From: Bacillus tianshenii | Lineage (GTDB): Bacteria > Bacillota > Bacilli > Bacillales > Bacillaceae_N | NCBI GenBank assembly: GCA_020524525.2 | Contig: CP129018.1 | Coordinates: 992,001 to 1,056,000 of the forward strand | DNA: 64,000 bases | Direction: 5' to 3' | Shown: one piece after another, positions 31,348 to 42,108 of the stretch | Numbering within the stretch: the first letter of the stretch is position 1 | How the letters are laid out: every line of letters starts with the position of its first letter | Notes under the pieces: generated by a model | Told to the model about the DNA's origin: nothing | What the model saw: only the letters and a program-made list of their open reading frames with translations | The model's database searches: none | Position numbers and translations under genes: made by a program

Positions 31348-33058
31348 TTATGCTTTCTTTAATTGTAAGATTAAATCTTCATCAGGTGTGATAAAGAGAG
31401 TCGTTTGATTGTCATAGATAACAAAGCCAGGCTTTGCGCCGTTTGGCTTTTTCACATGCTTAACAGCCGTGTAATCAACAGGCACAGAGCTGGACTGTTT
31501 TGCTTTACTGAAGTACGCCGCAATGTTGGCAGCTTCTAGCAATGTTTGTTCGCTCGGTTCACTGTCACGAATAACGACGTGTGAGCCAGGAATATCCTTT
31601 GTATGCAGCCATGTATCCATTCTGTTTGCATAACGGTTCGTTAAATATTCATTTTGCTTATTGTTTTTGCCGACATAGATGTCTGTTCCGTCAGTGGAGA
31701 CATAATGCTCAAGCTCGATTTGTTTTTTCTTCTTTTTCTTTTTATCAGCCGACTTTCGCTTTAAGTATCCTTCTTCGACAAGCTCTTCGCGAATTTCCTC
31801 AATATCTTTCCATGAAGCAGATTCGACTTGTTGAATTAAAGCATCGAAATACCGAATTTCTTCTTTTGCTTTTTCGATTTGTTCTTCGACGACGACTGCT
31901 GCTTTTTTCAGCTTATTATATTTTTGAAAGTAGTTTTGTGCATTGTCTGACGGGCTTTTTTGTGGGTTAAGCGGAATGGTGACTGTTCCGCCGTTTTCAT
32001 CATAATAATTAACGACTTCTACCTCTTTATCACCACGGTTCACTGCATAGATATGAGCAGTTAGCAGTTCGCCATATAGCTGGTAGGTGTCCGCTTTTTT
32101 TTGAGTCTTCCCACGTTTGTTCCAGCTTCTTAATTTTCTTTTCATTCTTCTTCTTCTCGTTGCGAATGAACTTTTCTAAGTCATTTGCCTGCTGTTTAAT
32201 GCGGTCGCGGTCTGCTTTTCCGAAATAGAAGCGGTCAAGCATGGCGCTGATTGAATCAAAGGTTTTCGCTTCACCTTGTAAGTGTGTAAGCGGCAGAACA
32301 TAGAAAAATTCCTTTCTTTCAGTATAAATAATTTGCGGTGTAATTTTACCTGTCCGCACACGGTCAATCAGCTCAAAGAAGGTCTTCGGCAAGCTTGTTC
32401 GGTTTACAAGCCCTGCTTGTTGCACAGTTTCTTTTGCAAACAGAGGGGAAATCCCAGCAAAGCTGTTAACGATCTGCATATCAACTTTCCCTGCATTAAA
32501 ATCCAGCTTACGAAGAAAGGCTGCTTCATCTGCTTCAAAAGGATTCAACTTATGCTGCTGCGGGGGCGGTTCATAGACTGAACCAGGCATGACGGTCCGC
32601 TCACGGCTCACTGCAGGTGTAATGTGTTTAATGCTTTCAATCACATTTTCCTTCTGCGGGTCAATAAGAATGATATTGCTGTGTCGGCCCATAATTTCGA
32701 TGATTAATTGCTTTGGTGCTTCATCACCGATTTCGTTTCGTGAGCGAACATCGATCACGATAATTCGGTCCATATCGATTTGCCGTATGTTATCAATCAC
32801 ACCGCCTTCAAGATGTTTACGCATTACCATACAGAACATAGGCGGTTGATCAGGGTTTGTATATGATTCATTTGTGATGTGAACGCGCGAATAGGTTGGG
32901 TGAGCAGACAAAATAAGCTGCTGCTTCGTTCCTTTAACACGCACATTTAAAATTAAATCATAATGATTTGGTTGATAGATTTTTCCGATTTTGCCTCCTA
33001 TAAGTGCTTCGTTCAATTCTTCTGTCATTGCTTTCGTTACAATTCCGTCAAAAGACAT
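31348..33058 (-). pseudogene. rqcH: Ribosome quality control protein RqcH (FbpA/YloA), frameshifted
   Basis: RqcH (NEMF/Rqc2 family) binds split 50S subunits carrying stalled peptidyl-tRNA and directs C-terminal alanine tailing. The first part (start at 33058, MSFDGIVTKAMTEELNEALI, GAGGTGAA upstream) covers the NFACT-N domain. It runs in frame until an A8 run on the - strand (T8 at 32095-32102). The rest, [13 protein letters not shown] to the NFACT-R motif [16 protein letters not shown] and [15 protein letters not shown], continues in another frame. Removing one A (A7) restores full colinearity with B. subtilis RqcH at about 569 residues. This is either an inactivating or phase-variable mutation or a sequence error. 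Both parts are otherwise well conserved, which favours an error or a recent change. Confidence 0.88.
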
Positions 33059-33082
33059 AAAATTCACCTCACAGTGTACATA

Positions 33083-33111
33083 GTATAGCATTTTTTCCAG
33101 CTTGTCTGAAT
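33083..33111 (-). promoter_or_regulatory. Promoter of rqcH
   Basis: On the - strand TTCAGA and TATACT are 17 bases apart, with TG one base before the -10 (extended -10). It lies 25 bases upstream of the rqcH start. Confidence 0.6.
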
Positions 33112-33168
33112 AAGAATGCCTTAGAGGATGTCCAACATGTTCGTGAAAAAAAGATGTGGGGTGTGACA

Positions 33169-35850
33169 ATGAAATGGTATGAACTTGACACAGCGTCAGT
33201 TGAAAAAGCGGTCCATACGAATCGAAAGGCAGGTCTTTCAACGAAAGAAGCTGAGCAAAGGCTTAATAAGTTTGGATTTAATCAGCTTGAAGAAGCAAAG
33301 AAAACATCTGCCATTGCTCTTTTTCTTGCACAATTTCAAGACTTCATGGTTCTTGTCTTAATTGCAGCAACTGTCATTTCAGGGCTGCTTGGTGAGTACG
33401 TCGATGCAGCAGCAATTCTGGCGATTATTATTTTGAATGCTGTTCTCGGCTTTTTTCAAGAACGTCGTGCAGAAAAGTCACTTGATGCGTTAAAAGAGTT
33501 ATCAGCACCACAAACAAGTGTACTCCGTGATGGGGAATGGATGAAAGTGTCCTCACAGGAGCTTGTGCCAGGGGATGTGGTGAAGTTTTCAAGCGGCAGC
33601 CGGATTGGCGCTGATGTTCGTATTATTCAAGCAGATGGCTTGGAAATTGAAGAATCTGCGTTAACTGGTGAGTCCGTACCGTCTGCTAAGCAGACAGAAA
33701 TAATTCAAGGTACTGAGATTGGCTTAGGCGACCAGGCGAATGTGGCGTTTATGGGAACGCTTGTAACACGAGGAAGTGGTGTCGGTATCGTTGTTGGAAC
33801 AGGCATGAACACAGCGATGGGGCAAATCGCCCACCTACTGCAAACAGCACCTATTCAAACGACGCCGCTTCAACGCAAGCTCGCACAGCTTGGGAAAATT
33901 TTAATTATGTGTGCGTTAGGGTTAACCGTCCTCGTTGTCGTGCTTGGAATTATGCAAGGTCATGATATGTATAAAATGTTCTTAGCTGGTGTGTCGCTTG
34001 CGGTGGCGGCAATCCCAGAAGGTTTGCCGGCGATTGTAACAGTTGCCTTATCACTTGGCGTTCAACGAATGATTAAGCAAAAAGCGATTGTACGCAGGCT
34101 CTCAGCTGTTGAAACACTAGGCTGTGCATCTGTAATTTGTTCAGATAAGACAGGAACGATGACCCAAAATAAAATGACGGTGACAACGATTTATGCATCA
34201 GGTAAACGCTGGAGTGTCGGTGGTACAGGTTATGAACCGACAGGAGGCTTTTTTGATGGGGAAAAAGAATGTTCACCGCATGAAGAACGTTCGTTACAAC
34301 AGCTTCTTACGTTTGGCTTAATGGTCAATCATGCAGACATCGTTGAAAAAGACGGGGAGTTTGTTCTAGACGGCGACCCAACAGAAGGGGCTTTGACGGT
34401 CGCAGCTATGAAAGCAGGCTTAAGCCGTGATGCCTTACTCGAACAATACCGCATCGTACAGGAGTTTCCATTTGATTCAAAACGAAAAATGATGAGTATG
34501 ATTGTAGAAGATACACAAGGTGAGCGGTATGTGATTACAAAAGGGGCACCAGATGTTCTATTAAAGCAAAGTGAATGGGCGCTATGGAACGACCGAAAAC
34601 AGTCCATGCGACCAAAAGTACGCCGGGCGTTTGAAGGTGCCGTTGAAGAAATGGCAAGTCATGCGTTACGCACGATTGCCGTTGGGTTCCGACCGCTTCA
34701 AAAGAAAGAATCCTATACTCAAGAAGAAGTGGAGCGGCAATTTATTCTTGTCGGGTTGTTTGGAATGATCGACCCGCCGCGCCCTGAAGTAAAGGATGCG
34801 ATTCGTGAATGCCGTGAAGCGGGAATTAAGACGGTTATGATTACAGGTGACCATGCCATTACAGCCCAAGCCGTTGCGAAATCCTTAGATTTACTGCCGC
34901 CAAATGGCCGTGTGATGGATGGCTATGAGCTCTCTCAATTAAGTGTAGAAGAGTTAGAGGATGTTGTGGATGATGTGTATGTGTTCGCCCGTGTGTCACC
35001 CGAACATAAGCTGAAAATTGTGCAAGCCCTTCAGCAAAGAGGCCATATTGCTGCTATGACAGGTGATGGGGTCAATGATGCTCCTGCCATTAAAGCAGCT
35101 GATATTGGAATTGCGATGGGCACCACTGGAACAGATGTTGCAAAAGAAGCATCAGCCCTTGTTCTGCTTGATGATAACTTTGCAACAATTAAAGCCGCTA
35201 TTAAAGAAGGGCGCAATATCTATGAAAATATCCGTAAGTTCATTCGTTATTTACTGGCTTCAAATGTCGGGGAAATACTAGTAATGCTGTTTGCGATGAT
35301 GATGCATTTACCGCTGCCACTCGTACCGATTCAAATTCTTTGGGTTAACCTAGTAACAGACGGTCTGCCAGCGATGGCGCTTGGGATGGATAAGCCTGAA
35401 GGAGATGTGATGCAGCGCAGGCCTCGTCATCCGAAAGAAGGGGTATTCGCACGTGGGTTAGGCTGGAAAATATTAAGTCGCGGTTTCTTAATCGGCTTAG
35501 TTACGTTGCTTGTCTTTATCCTTGTCTACCGCGGTGGAGAAAACGAGCTTATCTATGCGCAGACAGCCGCATTTGCAACACTTGTAATGGCCCAGTTAAT
35601 TCATGTGTTCGACTGTCGGAGTGATCATTCTGTCTATCATCGCAATCCATTCGGTAATCTTTATCTCGTCTTTGCGGTTATTTCGTCTGTCCTGTTAATG
35701 CTTTGTGTCATCTATTATCCACCGCTGCAGCCGATTTTTAAGACCGTGCCGCTTCACGGGCGTGATTGGATGCTTATCTTAGCACTTGCTGGTATTCCGA
35801 CATTTGTCTTTGCGAAAGGATTGTTTCAAAGGAAAAACGCTGGATCATAA
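33169..35850 (+). CDS. yloB: Calcium-translocating P-type ATPase YloB
   Basis: This P2A-type ATPase pumps Ca2+ across the membrane; in B. subtilis YloB is linked to spore formation and germination calcium handling. The ATG at 33169 gives 893 residues. The phosphorylation site SDKTGTMTQNKMT lies near residue 327, TGES near 168, the hinge MTGDGVNDAPAIKAADIG near 633, and the calcium site VAAIPEGLPAIV in TM4. N-terminal cation-ATPase and C-terminal four-TM domains are complete. It is divergent from rqcH with 110 bases between them. Confidence 0.95.
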   Translation: MKWYELDTASVEKAVHTNRKAGLSTKEAEQRLNKFGFNQLEEAKKTSAIALFLAQFQDFMVLVLIAATVISGLLGEYVDAAAILAIIILNAVLGFFQERRAEKSLDALKELSAPQTSVLRDGEWMKVSSQELVPGDVVKFSSGSRIGADVRIIQADGLEIEESALTGESVPSAKQTEIIQGTEIGLGDQANVAFMGTLVTRGSGVGIVVGTGMNTAMGQIAHLLQTAPIQTTPLQRKLAQLGKILIMCALGLTVLVVVLGIMQGHDMYKMFLAGVSLAVAAIPEGLPAIVTVALSLGVQRMIKQKAIVRRLSAVETLGCASVICSDKTGTMTQNKMTVTTIYASGKRWSVGGTGYEPTGGFFDGEKECSPHEERSLQQLLTFGLMVNHADIVEKDGEFVLDGDPTEGALTVAAMKAGLSRDALLEQYRIVQEFPFDSKRKMMSMIVEDTQGERYVITKGAPDVLLKQSEWALWNDRKQSMRPKVRRAFEGAVEEMASHALRTIAVGFRPLQKKESYTQEEVERQFILVGLFGMIDPPRPEVKDAIRECREAGIKTVMITGDHAITAQAVAKSLDLLPPNGRVMDGYELSQLSVEELEDVVDDVYVFARVSPEHKLKIVQALQQRGHIAAMTGDGVNDAPAIKAADIGIAMGTTGTDVAKEASALVLLDDNFATIKAAIKEGRNIYENIRKFIRYLLASNVGEILVMLFAMMMHLPLPLVPIQILWVNLVTDGLPAMALGMDKPEGDVMQRRPRHPKEGVFARGLGWKILSRGFLIGLVTLLVFILVYRGGENELIYAQTAAFATLVMAQLIHVFDCRSDHSVYHRNPFGNLYLVFAVISSVLLMLCVIYYPPLQPIFKTVPLHGRDWMLILALAGIPTFVFAKGLFQRKNAGS

Positions 35851-35862
35851 TCTAGCGTTTTT
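35835..35862 (+). terminator. Terminator of yloB
   Basis: AAACGCTGGAT pairs with ATCTAGCGTTT around CATA; the stem begins inside the last codons of yloB and ends in a short T tract. Confidence 0.75.
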
Positions 35863-35997
35863 CTTTGTTATAAAAAGGGAAGAATTCCGGTGGCACACCT
35901 GTTGTGGACTGATATCGTGCAAATAGATAGGTGAGAACGAATAAACGCGCATTTTTCTACAAAAAAAGGCGAATTTATTCAGATTGCTTTTCGATAC

Positions 35998-36026
35998 TTG
36001 TTGAAGTTGTTAAAATTATATAGAAT
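35998..36026 (+). promoter_or_regulatory. Promoter upstream of yloC
   Basis: TTGTTG (35998-36003) and TAGAAT (36021-36026) are 17 bases apart, 21 bases before the yloC ATG. It would drive yloC-remA-gmk-rpoZ. Confidence 0.5.
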
Positions 36027-36046
36027 AGAATAGTGGATGTGATAAG

Positions 36047-36928
36047 ATGATTGTAAGTATGACAGGTTATGGAAGACATAAAACCCAAACTGAAAAACTA
36101 ACCGTGACGGTGGAAATGAAATCAGTTAACCATCGTTTTTGTGAAATATCAGTCCGTATGCCGCGGCAGTTTATGATGTTTGAAGACAAGATGAAACGTA
36201 TTGTAAAAGAATACGTGCAACGTGGCAGGGTTGATATTTTTGTGACAATCGAAGGTGAAGGTGTCACCACAAAGGATCTTGAAGTGGACTGGCAGCTTGC
36301 CGATCAGTTCCACGCTGCGTTAATTGAAGCGCAGAAAAAATATAATCTTTCCGGCGAAATCGCAATCGACCGCTTCATTAGTTTTCCAGATTTGTTCGTT
36401 GTCAATGAAAAGGAAGAAGGCATTGAAGAACTGGAAGAGCCTTTTTTAGAGGCGACCCGCCAGGCTGTTGAAGGATTAGCAGCTATGCGCAAAAGGGAAG
36501 GCGAATCACTTGCCGAAGATATGAATAGCCGATTGAAAACAATTGATTCAATCGTATGCGAGCTTTTTACATATGCTGAGCAGGTCGAAAGTAAATATCG
36601 CGAAAAGCTGCTCAAAAAAGTCGAGGATTTCCTCGCAGGAACAATTGAGATGGACGAAGGTCGCATATTAACAGAGGTGGCGATCTTTGCTGATAAAGCA
36701 GACATAGCAGAAGAATTGACGAGGCTTAAGAGTCATCTTCATCAATTCCGTACGACATTTTCCACAGACGGTTCTGTCGGCAGGAAACTAGACTTCCTCT
36801 GTCAGGAAATGAACCGAGAAATGAATACAATTGGCGCAAAAGCAAACGATGTTGCGATTAGTCAGCAAGTTGTTGAGATGAAGAGTACGCTTGAGAAGAT
36901 TAAAGAACAAGTGCAAAACATTGAATAG
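36047..36928 (+). CDS. yloC: YicC family endoribonuclease-like protein YloC
   Basis: YicC/YloEC proteins are a conserved family; E. coli YicC and B. subtilis YloC have been reported to have endoribonuclease activity. The 293-residue protein has the N-terminal MIVSMTGYGRHK and VEMKSVNHRFCEI motifs and the C-terminal DUF1732 part EVAIFADKADIAEELTRLKS and GRKLDFLCQEMNREMNTIG. It begins the yloC-remA-gmk-rpoZ group, and the link with gmk and rpoZ is widely conserved in bacteria. Confidence 0.93.
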   Translation: MIVSMTGYGRHKTQTEKLTVTVEMKSVNHRFCEISVRMPRQFMMFEDKMKRIVKEYVQRGRVDIFVTIEGEGVTTKDLEVDWQLADQFHAALIEAQKKYNLSGEIAIDRFISFPDLFVVNEKEEGIEELEEPFLEATRQAVEGLAAMRKREGESLAEDMNSRLKTIDSIVCELFTYAEQVESKYREKLLKKVEDFLAGTIEMDEGRILTEVAIFADKADIAEELTRLKSHLHQFRTTFSTDGSVGRKLDFLCQEMNREMNTIGAKANDVAISQQVVEMKSTLEKIKEQVQNIE

Positions 36929-37015
36929 CGAGCGAGCGTCTCTTTCATTTTCTAGCGTTATATTTTCATAAATTCACGGGTATACTAGATTCTGTAATTT
37001 AGGAGGATTATCACT

Positions 37016-37902
<887 letters not shown>

Positions 37903-37906
37903 GGAT

Positions 37907-38116
37907 ATGTTAAACCCTTCTATTGACGAACTGATGAATAAAATTAATTCTAAGTATACGCTTGTCACAGTTTCTGCAAGGCGTGCTCGTGAAATTCAAA
38001 ACGAAGGAAGCAAGCCGATGATAAGTAAAACAATTTCGCAAAAAAGTGTTGGTGTAGCACTAGAAGAAATCGACCAAGGCATGCTTTTTTACCACAGAGA
38101 CAAAGACGATGAATAA
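37907..38116 (+). CDS. rpoZ: RNA polymerase omega subunit
   Basis: Omega stabilises the beta' subunit of RNA polymerase. The 69-residue protein starts [20 protein letters not shown] and has the conserved [10 protein letters not shown] segment. GGAGG in the gmk 3' end serves as its ribosome binding site. The gene ends the yloC-remA-gmk-rpoZ unit with a strong terminator. Confidence 0.95.
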   Translation: MLNPSIDELMNKINSKYTLVTVSARRAREIQNEGSKPMISKTISQKSVGVALEEIDQGMLFYHRDKDDE

Positions 38117-38124
38117 GCTCCGAA

Positions 38125-38160
38125 AATAACAACCTATTTCCTGTAGGTTGTTATTTTTTT
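38125..38160 (+). terminator. Terminator of rpoZ
   Basis: A perfect 12-bp stem AATAACAACCTA/TAGGTTGTTATT with loop TTTCCTG is followed by T residues. Confidence 0.9.
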
Positions 38161-38165
38161 AAAAA

Positions 38166-38410
38166 AAGGCTCTGTTAAACGTGACTGTTGATTTCCGCTG
38201 CAGGCGCACGCTTTCCGCACTTGCACAGGATGTGCTGGCGTCTGCGTTGCCACAGGACGTGGCGACTTTAGCAGAGGTTCCTTATAAATAGAGCCTCCTC
38301 GTCGCAAATGCTCCTGCGAGGTCTCGCCTGTCCCGCTATTCCCGCAGGAGTCGGCGCCTTCTGCTACAATCAACAATGAAAAAATGAACATTATTCTTTA
38401 ACACAGCCTT
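38166..38410. mobile_element. MITE-like element with terminal inverted repeats
   Basis: The 245-bp element has 14-bp ends AAGGCTCTGTTAAA (38166-38179) and TTTAACACAGCCTT (38397-38410) that are inverted with one mismatch. Inside these lie a second pair GTTGATT/AATCAAC and GC-rich text of a type I recall from Bacillaceae intergenic repeats (GAGCCTCCTCGTCGC, CCCGCAGGAGTC). No transposase is encoded. A-rich tracts flank both ends. It contains the 62-nt twin-hairpin module at 38223-38284 and fills the gap between rpoZ and coaBC. Confidence 0.75.
38223..38284 (+). repeat. 62-nt twin-hairpin module, copy C
   Basis: This diverged copy keeps both AGGAY-loop hairpins: GCAC-AGGAT-GTGC and GCCAC-AGGAC-GTGGC. 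The second stem differs from copies A and B by a paired T-A to C-G change. It is embedded in the MITE-like element. Confidence 0.8.
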
Positions 38411-38436
38411 AAAAAAAGAAGAGAGGGAAAAAGGCT

Positions 38437-39667
38437 ATGAAGGGAAAACGCATTTTATTATGTGTGTCAGGAGGTATTGCAGTCTATAAAGGTGCAGCAC
38501 TTGTCAGTAAATTAACACAGGCTGGCTTTGAAGTGAAAGTTATTATGAGTGAGTCGGCGCAAAAGTTTGTCACACCTTTAACGTTTCAAGCACTTTCACG
38601 TCAGCCTGTTTATACGGATACTTTCGATGAGAAAGACCCATCAGGCATTGCCCATATTGATTTAGCGGATTGGGCCGACCTTGTGTTAATTGCACCAGCG
38701 ACTGCAAATGTAATTGGAAAGTTAGCGAATGGGATTGCAGATGACATGATTACGACCACACTGCTGGCTACGACCGCACCTGTCTGGGTAGCGCCGGCAA
38801 TGAATGTGCATATGTATGACCATCCTGCTGTTCAGCGTAATATTGCGTTATTGTACGAGCGCGGCTGTCAATTTATCGAACCGAGTGAAGGCTATTTAGC
38901 ATGCGGTTATGTTGGCAAAGGAAGACTCGAAGAACCAGAAAAAATTACCGCCCTTGTTAGTGAGTTTTTCCAGGATGAATCTGCAAAGCTGCTTGAAGGA
39001 CGGACAATTTTAATAACAGCTGGACCAACTAGGGAAAATGTCGATCCTGTTCGTTTCTTTTCCAACCGTTCCTCGGGGGAAAATGGGTTATGCAGTTGCG
39101 AAAGCTGCAGAGAAGCTTGGTGCCCAAGTGACACTTGTCTCGGGGCCGACGAATTTGACACCGCCACAAAATGTAACGACGATCCAAGTGGAAACAGCTC
39201 AACAGATGTACGAAGCGGTGATGAGCCATGCTTCAGCAGCAGATATTATTGTCAAAGCTGCTGCAGTAGCTGATTACCGTCCGAAGGAAACGCACGCTTG
39301 GAAGATGAAGAAGAAGGACGGACCATTAGTATTTGAAATGGAACGGACCATCGATATTTTGAAAACACTCGGTGAAACGAAGGACAACCAAGTGTTGATC
39401 GGATTTGCCGCAGAGACAGACCGAATGGACGAATATGCGATGAAAAAGCTAAAAACAAAAAATGCGGATATGATTGTAGCCAATAATGTCAGTCAAGCAG
39501 GTGCAGGGTTTGCTCACGACACAAATATTATTACAATCTTTCATCGTGACGGCAGTAAGAAGGAGTTTCCGCTATTAACGAAAGAGAAAGCTGGCGCGAT
39601 GATTCTACAAGAAGCCGCACAATATTTAGAGGACGTGGAATATGAAAATCGCGAAGGTAATCGTTGA
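38437..39667 (+). pseudogene. coaBC: Bifunctional phosphopantothenoylcysteine decarboxylase/synthase CoaBC, frameshifted
   Basis: CoaBC joins cysteine to phosphopantothenate (CoaB) and decarboxylates the product (CoaC) in CoA synthesis. The CoaC part starts at 38437 (MKGKRILLCVSGGIAVYKGA) and has the flavin/active-site text VAPAMNVHMYDHP and the LACGYVGKGRL loop. At 39076-39080 a G5 run shifts the frame inside the CoaB motif: NRSSG is followed by an out-of-frame tail, while GKMGYAVAKAAEKLGA continues in the next frame to 39667. Four G residues would restore a normal ~409-residue protein. CoA synthesis is normally essential, so a sequence error is the likeliest reason. An ATG at 39038 could in principle start a separate CoaB. 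Confidence 0.88.
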
Positions 39668-42056
39668 TGTTGCATCAAATCAAACAGACCGAGCATTTGA
39701 TTATTTAATCCCAGCCCAATGGGAGCAAGCAGCAAAGCCGGGGATGCGTGTGATCGTTTCCTTTGGCCCGCGTAAGCTGCAAGGCTTCATTGTGGCAGTT
39801 ACAGACCAAACAGATGTGAAGAAGCTTAAAGAGGTTGAAACATTTCTCGACGTCACACCTGTTCTGAATGAAGAGCTCCTACAAATGGGTTTCTGGCTTG
39901 CTGAAGAAACCCTTTGTTTTCGTATTTCTGCTTTTCAAGCCATGCTCCCTGCAGCAATGAAATCAAAATATGAAAAAATTGTCACGCTCACTGACGGAAC
40001 AGATGTTGAAAGGATACCAGAGCCACTCAAGCGATTTTTTCATCAACGACGTGAAGTGAGTTGGAAGGAAATTGAAAGGCAGAATGGTTCAGTAGGCAGT
40101 GTGCAGCAAGCGGTTCGAGATGGTTTGCTTGAAATTGTCTATCAAACAAAAGCACATACGCGAAAGAAAACAGTTCGCATGATTGTACCGTCTTCTATTG
40201 ACGAACTTCAAAAGGTAAAGGAAACTCTTTCAAATCAAGCGAAAAAGCAAATTCAAGTAGTAGATTACTTTTTAAACAACCATGAACCGATTCAAATGCA
40301 AGATTTATTAAAAACACTTCAGACAACAGATTCACCAGTGAAATCGTTAATTGAAAAAGGAGTCTTATTCGAGAAGCAACAGGAAGTTTATCGTGATCCG
40401 TATGATAAACGGCACTTCAAGAAAACAGAACCACTTGCCTTAACAGCTCAACAGCAGCAGGCATTAGACCCGCTCCTGAAAACGATTAACGAAGAGAAGC
40501 ATGATGCCTTTTTGATGTATGGTGTGACGGGAAGCGGAAAAACAGAGGTCTATCTCCAATCCATTGAAGCAGTCCTTCAGCAAGGAAAAGAAGCGATTGT
40601 TCTCGTTCCTGAAATTTCACTTACCCCAATGATGGTAGAGCGGTTCAAAGGGCGGTTCGGCAACGATGTGGCGGTTCTTCACAGCGCGCTTTCAGCAGGG
40701 GAAAAATATGATGAATGGCGCAAGATTTTGCGTAAAGAAGTGAAAGTAGCGGTTGGCGCACGCTCAGCGATCTTTGCCCCGTTTGAAAACTTAGGGATTA
40801 TTATTATTGATGAAGAGCATGAATCAAGCTATAAGCAAGAAGAAAATCCGCGTTATCATGCAAGGGATGCTGCTATCTATCGAGGAAAGTATCATCATTG
40901 CCCAGTAGTTCTCGGCAGTGCAACACCATCACTAGAATCCTTTGCACGTGCGAAAAAGGGAGTCTATCAATTACTGCCGCTTAGTGAGCGCATTCACGCG
41001 AAAGCGATGCCAGCTGTTGACATTGTCGATATGCGTGAGGAACTTCACAAAGGGAATCGTTCGATGTTTTCAACGCTGTTGTTTGAACAGCTGCAAAAGC
41101 GGCTGGAACGTGGAGAGCAGTCCGTGATTTTCTTAAATCGCAGAGGCTTTTCCACATTTGTCATTTGCCGTGATTGCGGTTATGTCGTTGAGTGTCCGCA
41201 CTGTGATATTTCGATGACCTATCATAAGCGTGGTCATCAGTTAAAGTGTCATTATTGCTCATATGAAATGCCGATGCCAAACAGCTGCCCTGAATGCGGC
41301 AGTGAACATATTCGTTTCTTCGGAACAGGTACGCAGAAGGTGGAGGAAGAGTTAACGAAAGTACTTCCAGAAGCACGTGTGATTCGAATGGATGTCGATA
41401 CAACGAGAAAGAAAGGTGCGCATGAAAAGCTGTTGACAGCGTTTGGGAATAAGCAGGCTGATATTTTACTTGGCACCCAAATGATTGCAAAAGGACTTGA
41501 TTTTCCAAATGTTACACTTGTCGGCGTATTAGCAGCAGATGCGATGCTTCATATTCCTGACTTTCGTTCGTCAGAAAAAACCTTTCAGCTTATTACCCAA
41601 GTCAGCGGACGAGCAGGGCGGCATGAGTTGCCTGGTGAAGTCGTCATCCAAACGTATACGCCTGAACATTATAGTGTTACCTCTGCTGCTGAGCATGATT
41701 ATGAAACCTTCTATCAGCAAGAAATGATGCTTCGAAAGCGTGCTCAATATCCGCCGTTTTACTTCATTACATTAATAACCGTCTCACATCCAGAAGTGAC
41801 AAAAGCAGCAGGTGTGACAGAGAAGATTACAGCTTATGTGAAACAGCAGCTTTCCGAACAAGCGGTTGTTCTCGGCCCTGTTGCTTCAGCGATTGCAAGG
41901 GTGAAGGATAGATATCGTTATCAATGCATGATAAAATACAAAAGCGAACCACAACTGCTTGAAGCATTGCATACTGTAATGGAAACGTACAAGCAGGAGA
42001 TGAACAGGACTGATTTGCATATTTCAATTGATATGAATCCGTATGTCATGATGTAG
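39642..42056 (+). CDS. priA: Primosomal replication restart helicase PriA
   Basis: PriA recognises abandoned forks and reloads the replisome. The 804-residue protein has an N-terminal DNA-binding domain, Walker A YGVTGSGKTEVYL near residue 294, the DEEH box IIDEEHESSYKQEENPRYH near residue 389, and zinc-binding cysteines in CRDCGYVVECPHCDIS and HYCSYEMPMPNSCPEC. The helicase C motif QVSGRAGRHELPGEV is intact. The start overlaps the 3' end of coaBC by 26 bases, which fixes the reading frame of that gene's end. Confidence 0.97.
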   Translation: MKIAKVIVDVASNQTDRAFDYLIPAQWEQAAKPGMRVIVSFGPRKLQGFIVAVTDQTDVKKLKEVETFLDVTPVLNEELLQMGFWLAEETLCFRISAFQAMLPAAMKSKYEKIVTLTDGTDVERIPEPLKRFFHQRREVSWKEIERQNGSVGSVQQAVRDGLLEIVYQTKAHTRKKTVRMIVPSSIDELQKVKETLSNQAKKQIQVVDYFLNNHEPIQMQDLLKTLQTTDSPVKSLIEKGVLFEKQQEVYRDPYDKRHFKKTEPLALTAQQQQALDPLLKTINEEKHDAFLMYGVTGSGKTEVYLQSIEAVLQQGKEAIVLVPEISLTPMMVERFKGRFGNDVAVLHSALSAGEKYDEWRKILRKEVKVAVGARSAIFAPFENLGIIIIDEEHESSYKQEENPRYHARDAAIYRGKYHHCPVVLGSATPSLESFARAKKGVYQLLPLSERIHAKAMPAVDIVDMREELHKGNRSMFSTLLFEQLQKRLERGEQSVIFLNRRGFSTFVICRDCGYVVECPHCDISMTYHKRGHQLKCHYCSYEMPMPNSCPECGSEHIRFFGTGTQKVEEELTKVLPEARVIRMDVDTTRKKGAHEKLLTAFGNKQADILLGTQMIAKGLDFPNVTLVGVLAADAMLHIPDFRSSEKTFQLITQVSGRAGRHELPGEVVIQTYTPEHYSVTSAAEHDYETFYQQEMMLRKRAQYPPFYFITLITVSHPEVTKAAGVTEKITAYVKQQLSEQAVVLGPVASAIARVKDRYRYQCMIKYKSEPQLLEALHTVMETYKQEMNRTDLHISIDMNPYVMM

Positions 42057-42108
42057 CGATGATGTTTTTATATAGAAAGAAGCGAACTAGATAAAGGATG
42101 GTTGAAGA

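Noticed and set aside
32095-32102. Programmed frameshifting as the explanation of the rqcH break
   Set aside because: No stimulatory hairpin or upstream SD-like element is evident, and a second homopolymer +1 occurs in coaBC, so error or mutation is simpler.
38134-38391. 85-codon minus-strand frame between rpoZ and coaBC
   Set aside because: It spans the rpoZ terminator and the MITE-like element and has no ribosome site.
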